Assembly: GCA_947167435.1 (NCBI GenBank) | Contig: CAMVIC010000016.1 | Span: forward strand, 1 to 13,102 | Length of the DNA: 13,102 bases | DNA from: an uncultured Clostridia bacterium | GTDB taxonomy: Bacteria > Bacillota_A > Clostridia > Oscillospirales > Oscillospiraceae | Direction of reading: 5' to 3' | Shown: piece by piece, positions 5,782 through 13,102 of the stretch | How the letters are laid out: every line of letters starts with the position of its first letter | Position numbering within the stretch: the first letter of the stretch is position 1 | Made by a program: the position numbers and the translations under genes | The notes under the pieces: generated by a model | The model's database searches: none | What the model was told of the DNA's origin: nothing | The model's input: the letters and a program-made list of their open reading frames with translations, nothing else

Positions 5782-6513
5782 ATGGCAAGATTTTTCATCG
5801 CCGGAACCAATCTGGCCGGGGGCATGGCCATCCTGAAAGGGCGGGACGCGGAGCACGTGCACGTGCTGCGCCTGCGCCCGGGAGAGGACATGATCATCTG
5901 CGACGCCCAGGGTACCGACTACCGCTGCCGCCTGGTGAAGGCGGACAAGGAGCAGGTGGAGGCCGAGGTGATCGAGGTGGTGCCCTGCCCGGCAGAGCCT
6001 ACGGTGAAGGTGACGGTGCTCTGCGGTCTGCCCAAGGGGGACAAGACCGACTACATCATCCAAAAATCCGTTGAGGCGGGGGCGGAGGAGATTCTGTTCT
6101 TCAACGCCAACCGCTGCGTTGCCCGGCCCGAGCGGCCGGAGAAGAAGCTGGAGCGCTGGCAGCGCATCAGCGAGGAGGCGGCCAAGCAGTCCGGCCGGGG
6201 CATTATCCCCCGCGTTGGCTGGGCGGGCGAATTTGCCGACGCGCTGGACACGGCGGTGAAGAAGGACCTGGGCCTGTTCCTGTACGAAACCGGAGAGCGG
6301 GAGGGGCTGAACACGGTGCTGGACGCAAACCACGACATCAAGACCGCTGCGCTCATCACCGGGCCGGAGGGCGGCTTCGCCCCCTTTGAAGCGGACCTTG
6401 CCCGGATCACCGGGCTGCACGTCTGCTCCATGGGCGAGCGGATTCTCCGCTGCGAGACCGCGCCCATCGTGGCGCTGACAGCGCTGATGTACGCCACGGG
6501 AAATCTGACGTAG
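5782..6513 (+). CDS. rsmE: 16S rRNA (uracil1498-N3)-methyltransferase
   Basis: RsmE is a SPOUT-class enzyme that uses S-adenosylmethionine to methylate N3 of U1498 in 16S rRNA of the assembled 30S subunit. The 243-residue length is typical. The N-terminal part (residues 1-70, 'DAEHVHVLRLRPGED') is the PUA-like RNA-binding domain. The SPOUT part shows 'GLPKGDKTDYIIQKSVEAGA' (82-101), 'ERWQRISEEAAKQSGR' (124-139), 'ITGPEGGF' (192-199) and 'MGERILRCETA' (217-227), the last two lining the knotted cofactor site. The ATG at 5782 is chosen because GGAG lies about 9 nt upstream and because the promoter excludes the longer in-frame starts. It is the only plus-strand gene in the window. prmA, its common neighbour in Firmicutes, is not adjacent here. 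Confidence 0.95.
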   Translation: MARFFIAGTNLAGGMAILKGRDAEHVHVLRLRPGEDMIICDAQGTDYRCRLVKADKEQVEAEVIEVVPCPAEPTVKVTVLCGLPKGDKTDYIIQKSVEAGAEEILFFNANRCVARPERPEKKLERWQRISEEAAKQSGRGIIPRVGWAGEFADALDTAVKKDLGLFLYETGEREGLNTVLDANHDIKTAALITGPEGGFAPFEADLARITGLHVCSMGERILRCETAPIVALTALMYATGNLT

Positions 6514-6516
6514 TCT

Positions 6517-6544
6517 AGTTTTCAGTTTTCAGTTTTTAGTTTTT
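6517..6544 (+). repeat. Four tandem heptamers AGTTTT(C/T), left array
   Basis: AGTTTTC, AGTTTTC, AGTTTTT and AGTTTTT run without gaps from 6517 to 6544, starting 3 bp after the rsmE stop. The array is the inverse complement of the array at 6591-6618. Confidence 0.85.
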
Positions 6545-6549
6545 AGAAA

Positions 6550-6569
6550 GGCCGCCCGGCAGGGCGGCC
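6550..6569. terminator. Shared hairpin terminator between convergent rsmE and psuG
   Basis: GGCCGCCC (6550-6557) pairs perfectly with GGGCGGCC (6562-6569) around a GGCA loop. Flanking AAA and TTT extend the arms past one unpaired C. U-tracts are short (TTT on plus; TTTCTAAAAA on minus), so the surrounding A/T-rich heptamer arrays may add to the structure. It serves both strands by position. Confidence 0.75.
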
Positions 6570-6590
6570 CTTTCGCTATAGTATTGATTT

Positions 6591-6618
6591 CTGAAAACTG
6601 AACTCTGAAAACTGAAAA
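6591..6618 (-). repeat. Four tandem heptamers CTGAAAA, right array (inverted copy)
   Basis: CTGAAAA, CTGAACT, CTGAAAA and CTGAAAA run from 6591 to 6618, complementary to the left array across the terminator. The two arrays could pair into a long outer stem enclosing the GC hairpin. The array ends 16 bp before the psuG stop. Confidence 0.85.
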
Positions 6619-6634
6619 CCGGCGCGCCAGCGCC

Positions 6635-7546
<912 letters not shown>

Positions 7547-7570
7547 GTAAACCTCCGAACAGAAAGATAA

Positions 7571-7598
7571 GGGAGGGCATAAAGCCCGCCCGTTTTTT
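7571..7598 (+). terminator. Terminator-shaped hairpin over the psuG leader, plus orientation
   Basis: GGGAGGGC (7571-7578) pairs with GCCCGCCC (7584-7591) with one mismatch and a 5-nt loop. On the plus strand it is followed by G and six T residues (7593-7598). As an intrinsic terminator it would stop plus-strand transcripts antisense to psuG. On the minus strand the same bases form a hairpin in the short psuG leader. The role is uncertain. Confidence 0.4.
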
Positions 7599-7606
7599 AC
7601 GCGCAT

Positions 7607-7636
7607 ATCATACACCAAAACGGGCGCCCTTGTAAA
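7607..7636 (-). promoter_or_regulatory. Promoter of psuG
   Basis: On the minus strand, TTTACA (7631-7636) and TATGAT (7607-7612) are separated by 18 bp, with an inferred start near 7600, giving a leader of about 54 nt that contains a GC hairpin. Confidence 0.65.
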
Positions 7637-7659
7637 CCGCAAATTGCCTGAGAAGGGAA

Positions 7660-7687
7660 GTGCCCCGCGCCGGAAGGCGCGGGGCAC
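7660..7687 (-). terminator. Hairpin terminator at the end of the oligopeptide operon
   Basis: A perfect 12-bp GC-rich stem (arms 7660-7671 and 7676-7687) with a 4-nt loop begins 21 bp after the oppA stop. On the minus strand the tail is TTCCCTTCTC, a weak U-tract, but stem strength and position support termination or 3' end stabilisation. Confidence 0.75.
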
Positions 7688-7708
7688 GGGTTTATGCGTT
7701 GCTTATGA

Positions 7709-9496
7709 TCAGCCGATGGTGCAGTACATGAAGTACTTGTAGCCAAGAGGATTGGAGAAGAAGCCGCTGACGGTGTTGCTGATCATGTAGGTGTCGGTGT
7801 AGAAGTAGAGCGGGCAGATGCAGCCGGTGGACATGAGCAGGTCCTCGGCGCGGTGCATCAGCTCATAGCGCACTTCGTTGTCGGTGCAGCCCTTGATGGT
7901 CTTGATGAGCACGTCGTAGGTCTCGGCCCAGGTGCCGTTCTCAACCTTCACATCAATGCCCAGGTCGGTCAGATCCAGACTGTAGACAGCCACATCGGCG
8001 TGAGCGCCCTTACCGAACTGGACGTCGTTGTTGCCGGAAGCGGTGGTCCACATATCCAGGAAGCAGATGGGATCGTTGTAGTCGGCCAGCCAGCCGTTGC
8101 GGGCGATGGAGTAGTCGCCGTTCTTACGGGTGTTCAGGAAGGTGGCCCACTCCTGGTTCTCCAGGTTCATGGTGATGCCGATGCCGGCCAGAGCGCTCTG
8201 CAGGTACTCACCGATGGCCTTGTGGCCCTCAGAGGTGTTGTAGAGGTAGGTCATGGAGGGGAAGTTGGTGAACTGGTAGGTGCTCTCGTCGAAGGCGTAG
8301 TACTTCTTCAGAACCTCGATGGCCTGGTCGAAGTTGGTCTCGACAGCGTCCTCGGAGACGTCGTAGTAGCCCACAAAGCCGTCGTTGTGGCCGGCGGTTT
8401 CATAGAACTGGCTGCCGTCGGGATTGGTCATGCCCATGGCGACGAAGGAGGAGGCGGGAACCTGACCGGCCTGGCCGATCTCTTCCACGATGTAGTTGCG
8501 GTCAAACAGGAGGCTGATGGCGTTGCGGATCTCGGCGCGGGCATTCTCGGCCTCGGCACCGGTCAGGCCGCTGTCGGCGGGGAGGATGTCCTCGTTGACG
8601 TTCCAGCAGACGTAGTAGGTGCCGATCTGGCCGGCGACGATGTACTCATCGGGATACTCGGCCTTCAGGGTGGCCATCTCGTTGGTGGGAACGTCATCGA
8701 TCAGCTGCCAGGCGCCGTTCTTGAAGTTGGCGACCATGTTGTTGGCGTCGTCGGAGAGGTAGAACTCGATCTTGTCCATCAGGATTTCGTCGGCGTCAAC
8801 ATAGTTGGGGTTCTTCTCCAGGGTGATCACGCTGTTGTGATCCCAGCCGGTCATGGTGTAGGCACCGTTGGAGACGTAGGTAGCGGGATCGGTGGCCCAG
8901 CCTTCGTTGGCGACCACGTCCTCACGCACGGGGAAGTAGGTGGGGAAGGCCAGCAGCTCGTTCCAGTAGGAGACGGCATTGGCCAGGGTGACCTCCAGGG
9001 TCCGGTCGTCGACAGCGACCACGTTCAGCTGAGCACCCTCGGGAGGCTCGTCAGCCCAGACGTCCTCGTAGCCGTCCACAACCTCGAACATGTAGCCGTA
9101 GTCGGCAGCCAGCTCAACGGAGGCGGCGCGCTGCCAGGCAAAGGCAAAGTCGGCGGCGGTGACGGGCTGGCCGTCGGACCACTTCATGCCCTCGCGCAGG
9201 GTGTAGGTGTAGGTGACGGTGCCGTCTTCGTTGACGACGCCCTCAACCAGCTCCTCAGCTGCGTCGGGGACGATCTCCAGAGCGCCGGTGTCGTTCAGAG
9301 CCCACTTGGCCAGACCGGAGAACAGGTGGCTGACGAGGGTTGCACCGTCAACGGCGGAGTTGAGCGCCGGGTCCAGGGTATCCGGCTCGGAAGCCAGGCA
9401 CACCGCGATGGAGCTGCCGTCATTGGCAAAAGCGGTGGGAACGGCCAGAGCGAAGACCATGGTCAGCGCAAGAACCAGTGCGAGAATCTTCTTCAT
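7709..9496 (-). CDS. oppA: Oligopeptide ABC transporter substrate-binding protein (SBP family 5)
   Basis: This is the extracytoplasmic peptide receptor of the Opp/Dpp importer encoded just upstream. The 595-residue length fits OppA-type proteins. After the signal peptide come 'SEPDTLDPALNSAVDG' (36-51), 'LREGMKWSDGQPVTAADFAFAWQR', 'SNGAYTMTGWDHNSVITLEKNP', and near the C-terminus 'NGWLADYNDPICFLDMW', all hallmarks of the OppA/DppA family. The signal peptide starts MKKILALVLALT and ends AFA|ND around residue 24. It has no lipobox cysteine, unlike most Gram-positive binding proteins, so it would be released or held by another mechanism. The start has AAAGGAA about 8 nt upstream. It is the last gene of the operon, 67 bp after oppF with a weak hairpin between. 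Ligand specificity (di- or oligopeptide) cannot be read from sequence alone. Confidence 0.92.
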   Translation of the reverse strand: MKKILALVLALTMVFALAVPTAFANDGSSIAVCLASEPDTLDPALNSAVDGATLVSHLFSGLAKWALNDTGALEIVPDAAEELVEGVVNEDGTVTYTYTLREGMKWSDGQPVTAADFAFAWQRAASVELAADYGYMFEVVDGYEDVWADEPPEGAQLNVVAVDDRTLEVTLANAVSYWNELLAFPTYFPVREDVVANEGWATDPATYVSNGAYTMTGWDHNSVITLEKNPNYVDADEILMDKIEFYLSDDANNMVANFKNGAWQLIDDVPTNEMATLKAEYPDEYIVAGQIGTYYVCWNVNEDILPADSGLTGAEAENARAEIRNAISLLFDRNYIVEEIGQAGQVPASSFVAMGMTNPDGSQFYETAGHNDGFVGYYDVSEDAVETNFDQAIEVLKKYYAFDESTYQFTNFPSMTYLYNTSEGHKAIGEYLQSALAGIGITMNLENQEWATFLNTRKNGDYSIARNGWLADYNDPICFLDMWTTASGNNDVQFGKGAHADVAVYSLDLTDLGIDVKVENGTWAETYDVLIKTIKGCTDNEVRYELMHRAEDLLMSTGCICPLYFYTDTYMISNTVSGFFSNPLGYKYFMYCTIG

Positions 9497-9525
9497 TTTG
9501 TTGTTCCTTTCAACATTTTATTTTC

Positions 9526-9540
9526 AAGCCGGCGGGGCTT
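9526..9540 (-). other. Weak hairpin between oppF and oppA
   Basis: A 5-bp stem (AAGCC / GGCTT, 5-nt loop) lies in the 67-bp oppF-oppA gap. Such intercistronic hairpins can protect the more abundant binding-protein message. No promoter is visible in the gap. It is short and may be chance. Confidence 0.25.
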
Positions 9541-9563
9541 CCGCACGGATTGAATTTACGGGT

Positions 9564-10550
9564 TCAGTTCAGCTCTGCGATTCTGTGGCAGGCGGCAAAG
9601 TGGCCGGGGGAGACCTCTTTGAATTCCGGCATGGACTCGGCGCAGGCGGCAGTGGCGTGGGGGCAGCGGGTGCGGAAGGGGCAGCCGGAGGGCGCGTTCA
9701 GGGGGCTTGGAATATCTCCGGAGAGCACGATGCGCTTGTTGGCGCGGGCCACCTTGGGATCTGGCTGGGGCACCGCGGACATGAGGGACTTGGTGTAGGG
9801 GTGCAGCGGGTGCTCATAGATTTCCTTCGCGTCGGCCAGCTCTACCATCTTGCCCAGATACATGACGGCGATGCGGTCGCTGATGTGGCGCACCACCAGA
9901 ATGTCGTGGGCGATAAAGAGATAGGTCAGGCCCATCTCCTCCTGCAGCTCGTCGAACATGTTGATGACCTGGGCCTGGATGGACACGTCCAGAGCGGAGA
10001 CCGGCTCATCGCAGACAATAAACTCCGGGTTCAGAGCCAGAGCCCGGGCGATGCCGATGCGCTGCCGCTGGCCGCCGGAAAACTCGTGGGCGTAACGGGA
10101 GGCGTGTTCGCTGTTGAGGCCCACCTTCTCCATAAGCTCCAGGATCTTCTTCTCACGCTCTGCCTTGTCGGTGTAGCGCTTGTGAATGTCCAGAGGCTCG
10201 CCGATAATGTCGGAGACCGTCATGCGCGGGTTCAGGGAGGAATAGGGATCCTGGAAGACCATGGTGGCCTTTTTGCGCAGCTCCAGAATCTCCGCCTTGG
10301 TTTTGACGGGCTTCCCGTCGTAGAGGATTTCTCCGCCCGTGGGCTTGTACAGGTGCAGCAGCGTACGGCCCACCGTGGTCTTTCCGCAGCCGGATTCGCC
10401 CACCAGGCCGAGGGTTTCGCCCTTGCGGATGGCGAAGGACACGTCGTCCACGGCCTTGAGGGGCTTGGAGGAGAACATCCCGGTGTTGATATTGAAATAC
10501 TGCTTGAGGTGGCGCACCTCCACCAGCGTTTCTCTGCTCTGTTCAGACAT
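9564..10550 (-). CDS. oppF: Oligopeptide ABC transporter ATP-binding protein (OppF/DppF)
   Basis: This is one of two ATPases that power the peptide importer at the cytoplasmic face of the membrane. The 328-residue product has Walker A GESGCGKT (51-58), Q-loop [12 protein letters not shown] (99-110), ABC signature FSGGQRQR (157-164), Walker B FIVCDEP (177-183) and H-loop His215. The C-terminal oligopeptide-type extension carries cysteines 290, 296, 303 and 321 in the pattern GCPFRTRC...C...C. Such clusters are conserved in peptide-transporter ATPases and have been linked to an Fe-S centre in some. The ATG at 10550 overlaps the oppD stop by 8 bp, indicating translational coupling. An in-frame GTG at 10559 is possible but sits too close to the purine-rich site. 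'PVSALDVS' after Walker B is standard for the OppF type. Confidence 0.94.
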   Translation of the reverse strand: MSEQSRETLVEVRHLKQYFNINTGMFSSKPLKAVDDVSFAIRKGETLGLVGESGCGKTTVGRTLLHLYKPTGGEILYDGKPVKTKAEILELRKKATMVFQDPYSSLNPRMTVSDIIGEPLDIHKRYTDKAEREKKILELMEKVGLNSEHASRYAHEFSGGQRQRIGIARALALNPEFIVCDEPVSALDVSIQAQVINMFDELQEEMGLTYLFIAHDILVVRHISDRIAVMYLGKMVELADAKEIYEHPLHPYTKSLMSAVPQPDPKVARANKRIVLSGDIPSPLNAPSGCPFRTRCPHATAACAESMPEFKEVSPGHFAACHRIAELN

Positions 10551-11568
10551 CGGCTTCACCGCCCTTTCCGGCCGTCTCCGGCACGATGCTGCCGTCCTCT
10601 ATGCCGGCCTTCACGTTCATCCAGCAGGCGGCGGCGTGATCGCTGTTGATCAGCATCCGCTCACAGCGCTCCCGCAGGCAGATCTTCATGGCGTTGTCGC
10701 AGCGGGGGGCAAAGGGGCAGCCTGCCGGCATGTTCAGCAGGTCAATGGGCGTGCCGGTGATGGGCTGCAGCCGCGTTCCGGCGGTATCCGCGGTGGGAAT
10801 GGACCGCATCAGACCCTTGGTATATTCATGCCGGGGATTGTAAAAGATTTCGTCCGCCGTGCCCTGCTCGCAGATGGAGCCGGCGTACATGACGATCACC
10901 TCGTCGCACATCTGGGCCACAACGCCCAGGTCGTGGGTGATCATGATGATCGCCATGCCCAGTTCCTCCTGCAGGGACTTCATCAGGTCCAGAATCTGGG
11001 CCTGAATGGTCACGTCCAGGGCGGTGGTGGGCTCGTCCGCGATCAGGATATCCGGCTCGCAGGCCAGCGCCATGGCGATCATGACGCGCTGCCGCATGCC
11101 GCCGGAGAATTCGTAGGGATACTGCTTCATGCGCTTTTCCGGCTCGTTGACGTTCACCAGGCGCAGCATTTCCACCGCCCGGTCCCAGGCCTGCTTTTTG
11201 TTGCGCCGCGTGTGCAGGGTGATCGCCTCGATCAGCTGGTGGCCGATGGTGTAGGTGGGGTTCAGGGAGGTCATCGGGTCCTGAAAGATGATGGAGATCT
11301 TGTTGCCGCGGACCGTCTTCATGACCTTTTCTCCGGCACCCACCAGCTCCTGTCCGTCAAGCTTGATGGAGCCGCCGATGATTTTGCCGGTGTTGGCCAG
11401 AATCTGCATGATGGAGTAGGCGGTCACCGACTTGCCGGAGCCGCTCTCGCCCACAATGCCCAGAACCTTGCCCCGTTCCAGGTTGAAGGAGATGCCGTTG
11501 ACCGCGCGAACCTCGCCGGCAGGGGTAAAGAAAGAGGTCCGCAGATCATTCACTTCCAATAAAGCCAT
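10543..11568 (-). CDS. oppD: Oligopeptide ABC transporter ATP-binding protein (OppD/DppD)
   Basis: This is the second ATPase of the heterodimeric pair. The 341-residue product shows Walker A GESGSGKS (40-47), Q-loop [15 protein letters not shown] (95-109), signature FSGGMRQR (154-161), Walker B DILIADEP (173-180) and H-loop His212. GMRQR and [13 protein letters not shown] are typical of OppD/DppD rather than OppF. The C-terminal extension contains GCPFAPRC with cysteines 284, 290, 297 and 315 in the position of the putative Fe-S site. The last 20 or so residues are a less conserved tail. GAGGAG lies 7 nt before the ATG. The gene begins 15 bp after the restored oppC stop and overlaps oppF, so all four cytoplasmic and membrane components are co-transcribed. 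Confidence 0.95.
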   Translation of the reverse strand: MALLEVNDLRTSFFTPAGEVRAVNGISFNLERGKVLGIVGESGSGKSVTAYSIMQILANTGKIIGGSIKLDGQELVGAGEKVMKTVRGNKISIIFQDPMTSLNPTYTIGHQLIEAITLHTRRNKKQAWDRAVEMLRLVNVNEPEKRMKQYPYEFSGGMRQRVMIAMALACEPDILIADEPTTALDVTIQAQILDLMKSLQEELGMAIIMITHDLGVVAQMCDEVIVMYAGSICEQGTADEIFYNPRHEYTKGLMRSIPTADTAGTRLQPITGTPIDLLNMPAGCPFAPRCDNAMKICLRERCERMLINSDHAAACWMNVKAGIEDGSIVPETAGKGGEADV

Positions 11569-11583
11569 GCTTACGCTCCTCTC

Positions 11584-12587
11584 TCAGTTTCTCAGCTTGG
11601 GGTCAAAGGCGTCGCGCAGCCCGTCGCCGAACAGATTCAGCGACAGCACGATCAGCGAGATGACCACGGCCGGAATCACCATGCGGAAGGGGTAGGACGA
11701 GAGCCCGTTGAGCGCATCGGAGGCCAGTAGCTCTCGGTGAAGATGGCGTTGGGAATCTGCAGAGCGGTGGAGATAATCACCACGCTGATGCAGTTGGGCA
11801 GCAGGTGCTTGCGGATGATCCAGGAGCCCTTGGCGCCGGCGGCCCGGGCGGCGAGCACGTATTCCTGCTCGCGCAGGGAGAGAATCTGCCCGCGGATCAG
11901 ACGGGACATGGACACCCAGTACAGCACGCCGAATACGATGAAGAGGCTGATGATGTTGCTGCCGATCTTCTCCAGCGCCGTCCCGGCCAGGGCGGGGCCC
12001 AGGGTCATCTTCAGGACGCTGGCCAGCAGGATGACAAGCAGCATGTCCGGCAGGGAATAGATGATATCCACAATGCGCATGATGATCAGGTCCACCTTGC
12101 CGCCGCAGTATCCGGCGATGGAGCCCACCGTCATGCCGATGATCAGTACGATGATGCTGGCGAAAAACCCGACTGCCAGGGAAATGCGGGTGCCGTAGAC
12201 CACGCGGATAAAGTAGTCGCGGCCCGAGGAGTCGGTGCCGAAAATGTGGGGAAAGACCTTTTCGCCCGCATCGATTTTCTTCAGCTCCGTCCGCCCGTAG
12301 GTGAAGGGGGCCAGATTGTTGTAGGAGGCGTCCACCGGTCTGCCGGGGCGCACGCCCAGCATGCTGTCATAGGAATAGGGCCAGAAGGCCGGAATGATGA
12401 TGGAAGCCAGGGTGATGATGACGATGATAATCAGGCTCACCGTGGCGACGCGGTTTTTCAGCAGGCGCTTGACGCCGTCCTTGAAAAAGGTGGACGAGGG
12501 GCGCATCTGCACCATATAGGCCTTTTCTTCCTCGGTTGCCGGGATGAAATCGTCCAGATCTACATGCATCGAAAACTTCTTTGCCAT
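11584..12587 (-). pseudogene. oppC: Oligopeptide ABC transporter permease OppC, disrupted by internal deletion and frameshift
   Basis: OppC is one of the two membrane subunits of the importer. Codons from the ATG at 12587 give an intact 286 residues: an OppC-type N-terminal segment with a transmembrane helix at about 48-68, a domain with 'FGTDSSGRDYFIRVVYGTRISL' (116-137), several further helices, and the EAA loop 'EYVLAARAAGAKGSWIIRKH' (242-261), up to 'IPNAIFTES'. After 11730 this frame becomes nonsense and stops at 11676. The expected C-terminus continues in another frame, 'LLASDALNGLSSYPF...NLFGDGLRDAFDPKLRN', stopping at 11584. Between them the conserved segment (LSFLGLG...P.W) is missing. 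Comparison with family members suggests about 49-52 bp lost, a length of 3n+1. The start is supported by AGGAG overlapping the oppB stop. It could be a true recent pseudogene or an assembly or base-calling error. Confidence 0.85.
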
Positions 12588-12597
12588 GGCGCTCTCC

Positions 12598-13102
12598 TTA
12601 CTCCAGATTGATCCGCGGGTCAACGACCTTGTAGAGAATGTCGCTGATCAGGTTCATCACCACGATGAGCACTGCCAGCACAATGGTCGTTCCCATGACC
12701 ATGGGGTAGTCGCGGTTGGTGATGCTGCTGACAAAGGCGCGGCCGATGCCCGGTACGGCGAAGATCTGCTCCACCACCAGGGAACCGGTCACGATGTAGG
12801 CGAGCATGGGGCCGAAATAGGTGATGACCGGGATGAGGGAATTCTTCAGCGCGTGGCCGAAAATGATTTTCACGCCGGAGACGCCCTTTGCTTTTGCCGT
12901 GCGGATATAATCCTGCCCCAGCACGTCCAGCATGGAGGAGCGGGTCAGGCGGGTGATATAGGCCATGGGATACAGGGCCAGGGTGATGATCGGCAGGATC
13001 AGGCCCCGGGGCGTTGCGCCGTTTGCGGGCAGTACCGCAAGGCGAATCGCGAACAGGGCCAGCAGAAGCGAGCCCATGATAAACGAGGGCATGGAGACAA
13101 AG
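12598..13102 (-). CDS. oppB: Oligopeptide ABC transporter permease OppB/DppB, C-terminal part (cut by window edge)
   Basis: The 168 visible codons are the C-terminal half of the first permease. They start within 'FVSMPSFIMGSLLLALFAI' and continue with 'GATPRGLILPIITLALYPMAYITRLTRSSML', the EAA loop 'DYIRTAKAKGVSGVKIIFGHALKNSLIP' that docks on the ATPases, 'GSLVVEQIFAVPGIGRAFV' and a last helix ending 'YKVVDPRINLE'. These are standard OppB/DppB features. The stop codon overlaps the ribosome binding site of oppC, so the two permeases are translationally linked. The open frame continues past 13102, so the in-frame ATG near 13092 is internal, not the start. The operon promoter is outside the window. 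Confidence 0.95.
   Translation of the reverse strand, partial: FVSMPSFIMGSLLLALFAIRLAVLPANGATPRGLILPIITLALYPMAYITRLTRSSMLDVLGQDYIRTAKAKGVSGVKIIFGHALKNSLIPVITYFGPMLAYIVTGSLVVEQIFAVPGIGRAFVSSITNRDYPMVMGTTIVLAVLIVVMNLISDILYKVVDPRINLE

Noticed and set aside
5668..6420. A 250-codon minus-strand open frame opposite rsmE
   Set aside because: Shadow of rsmE; the plus strand carries the SPOUT motifs and a matching promoter and ribosome binding site.
6517..6618. Heptamer arrays as a CRISPR array
   Set aside because: The units are 7 bp, contiguous and without spacers, and no cas gene is present.
7547..7687. N-terminal extension of psuG by 47 codons
   Set aside because: The extension runs through the psuG promoter, a hairpin and the oppA terminator, and the ATG at 7546 has a strong ribosome binding site and matches the family start.
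7853..9553. A 566-codon plus-strand open frame opposite oppA
   Set aside because: Low-complexity Gly/Val/Asp-rich translation with no motifs; shadow of the clearly identified binding protein.
9213..11562. Long plus-strand open frames opposite oppF and oppD
   Set aside because: Antisense shadows of two intact ABC ATPase genes; no ribosome binding sites or domains.

Overview
The window looks like a GC-rich chromosomal segment from a Gram-positive anaerobe of the Clostridia, probably in or near the Oscillospiraceae (Flavonifractor/Lawsonibacter-like). This is inferred from strong GGAGG-type ribosome binding sites, sigma-A-type promoters with 16-18 bp spacers, a Tat-exported Fe-S flavoenzyme of the old yellow enzyme family, and a SpoVK/CbbX-type AAA+ ATPase. 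No rRNA, tRNA, CRISPR array, transposase or phage gene was seen. Every gene except rsmE lies on the minus strand, so transcription mostly runs from high to low coordinates.

Layout from low to high coordinates. (1) The translation module: the start of tsf (EF-Ts, cut by the window edge) and complete rpsB (S2), with a GC-rich hairpin between them. rpsB has a clear promoter and a roughly 110-nt structured leader. (2) A Tat-exported flavin/Fe-S oxidoreductase of the FadH/old yellow enzyme family, with its own promoter and a strong intrinsic terminator. (3) A 380-bp intergenic stretch (3661-4040) holding that gene's promoter, a strong hairpin terminator, and a roughly 165-bp imperfect palindrome that reads like a structured RNA or a MITE-like element. 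(4) A SpoVK/CbbX-like AAA+ ATPase with a TerB-like N-terminal segment and a repetitive acidic tail, divergent from (5) rsmE (16S rRNA m3U1498 methyltransferase). The two promoters flank a small palindrome. (6) psuG (pseudouridine-5'-phosphate glycosidase), convergent with rsmE. The shared terminator between them lies inside inverted arrays of a 7-bp repeat. (7) An oligopeptide ABC transporter operon read as oppB (partial), oppC, oppD, oppF, oppA.

How the genes work together: the peptide operon would encode a complete importer (two permeases, two ATPases, one binding protein). As read here, however, oppC carries an internal deletion of about 50 bp with a frameshift that removes a conserved C-terminal segment, so it is either a fresh pseudogene or a sequence/assembly error. 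The binding protein has a signal peptide but no lipobox cysteine. The remaining genes are single-gene transcription units with no evident pathway link.

The items most worth a second look are the 3862-4028 palindrome, whose arm differences are almost all compatible with G-U pairing on the minus-strand RNA only; the exported old yellow enzyme that lacks the usual active-site HxxH/HxxN; the heptamer-flanked terminator; and the broken oppC.
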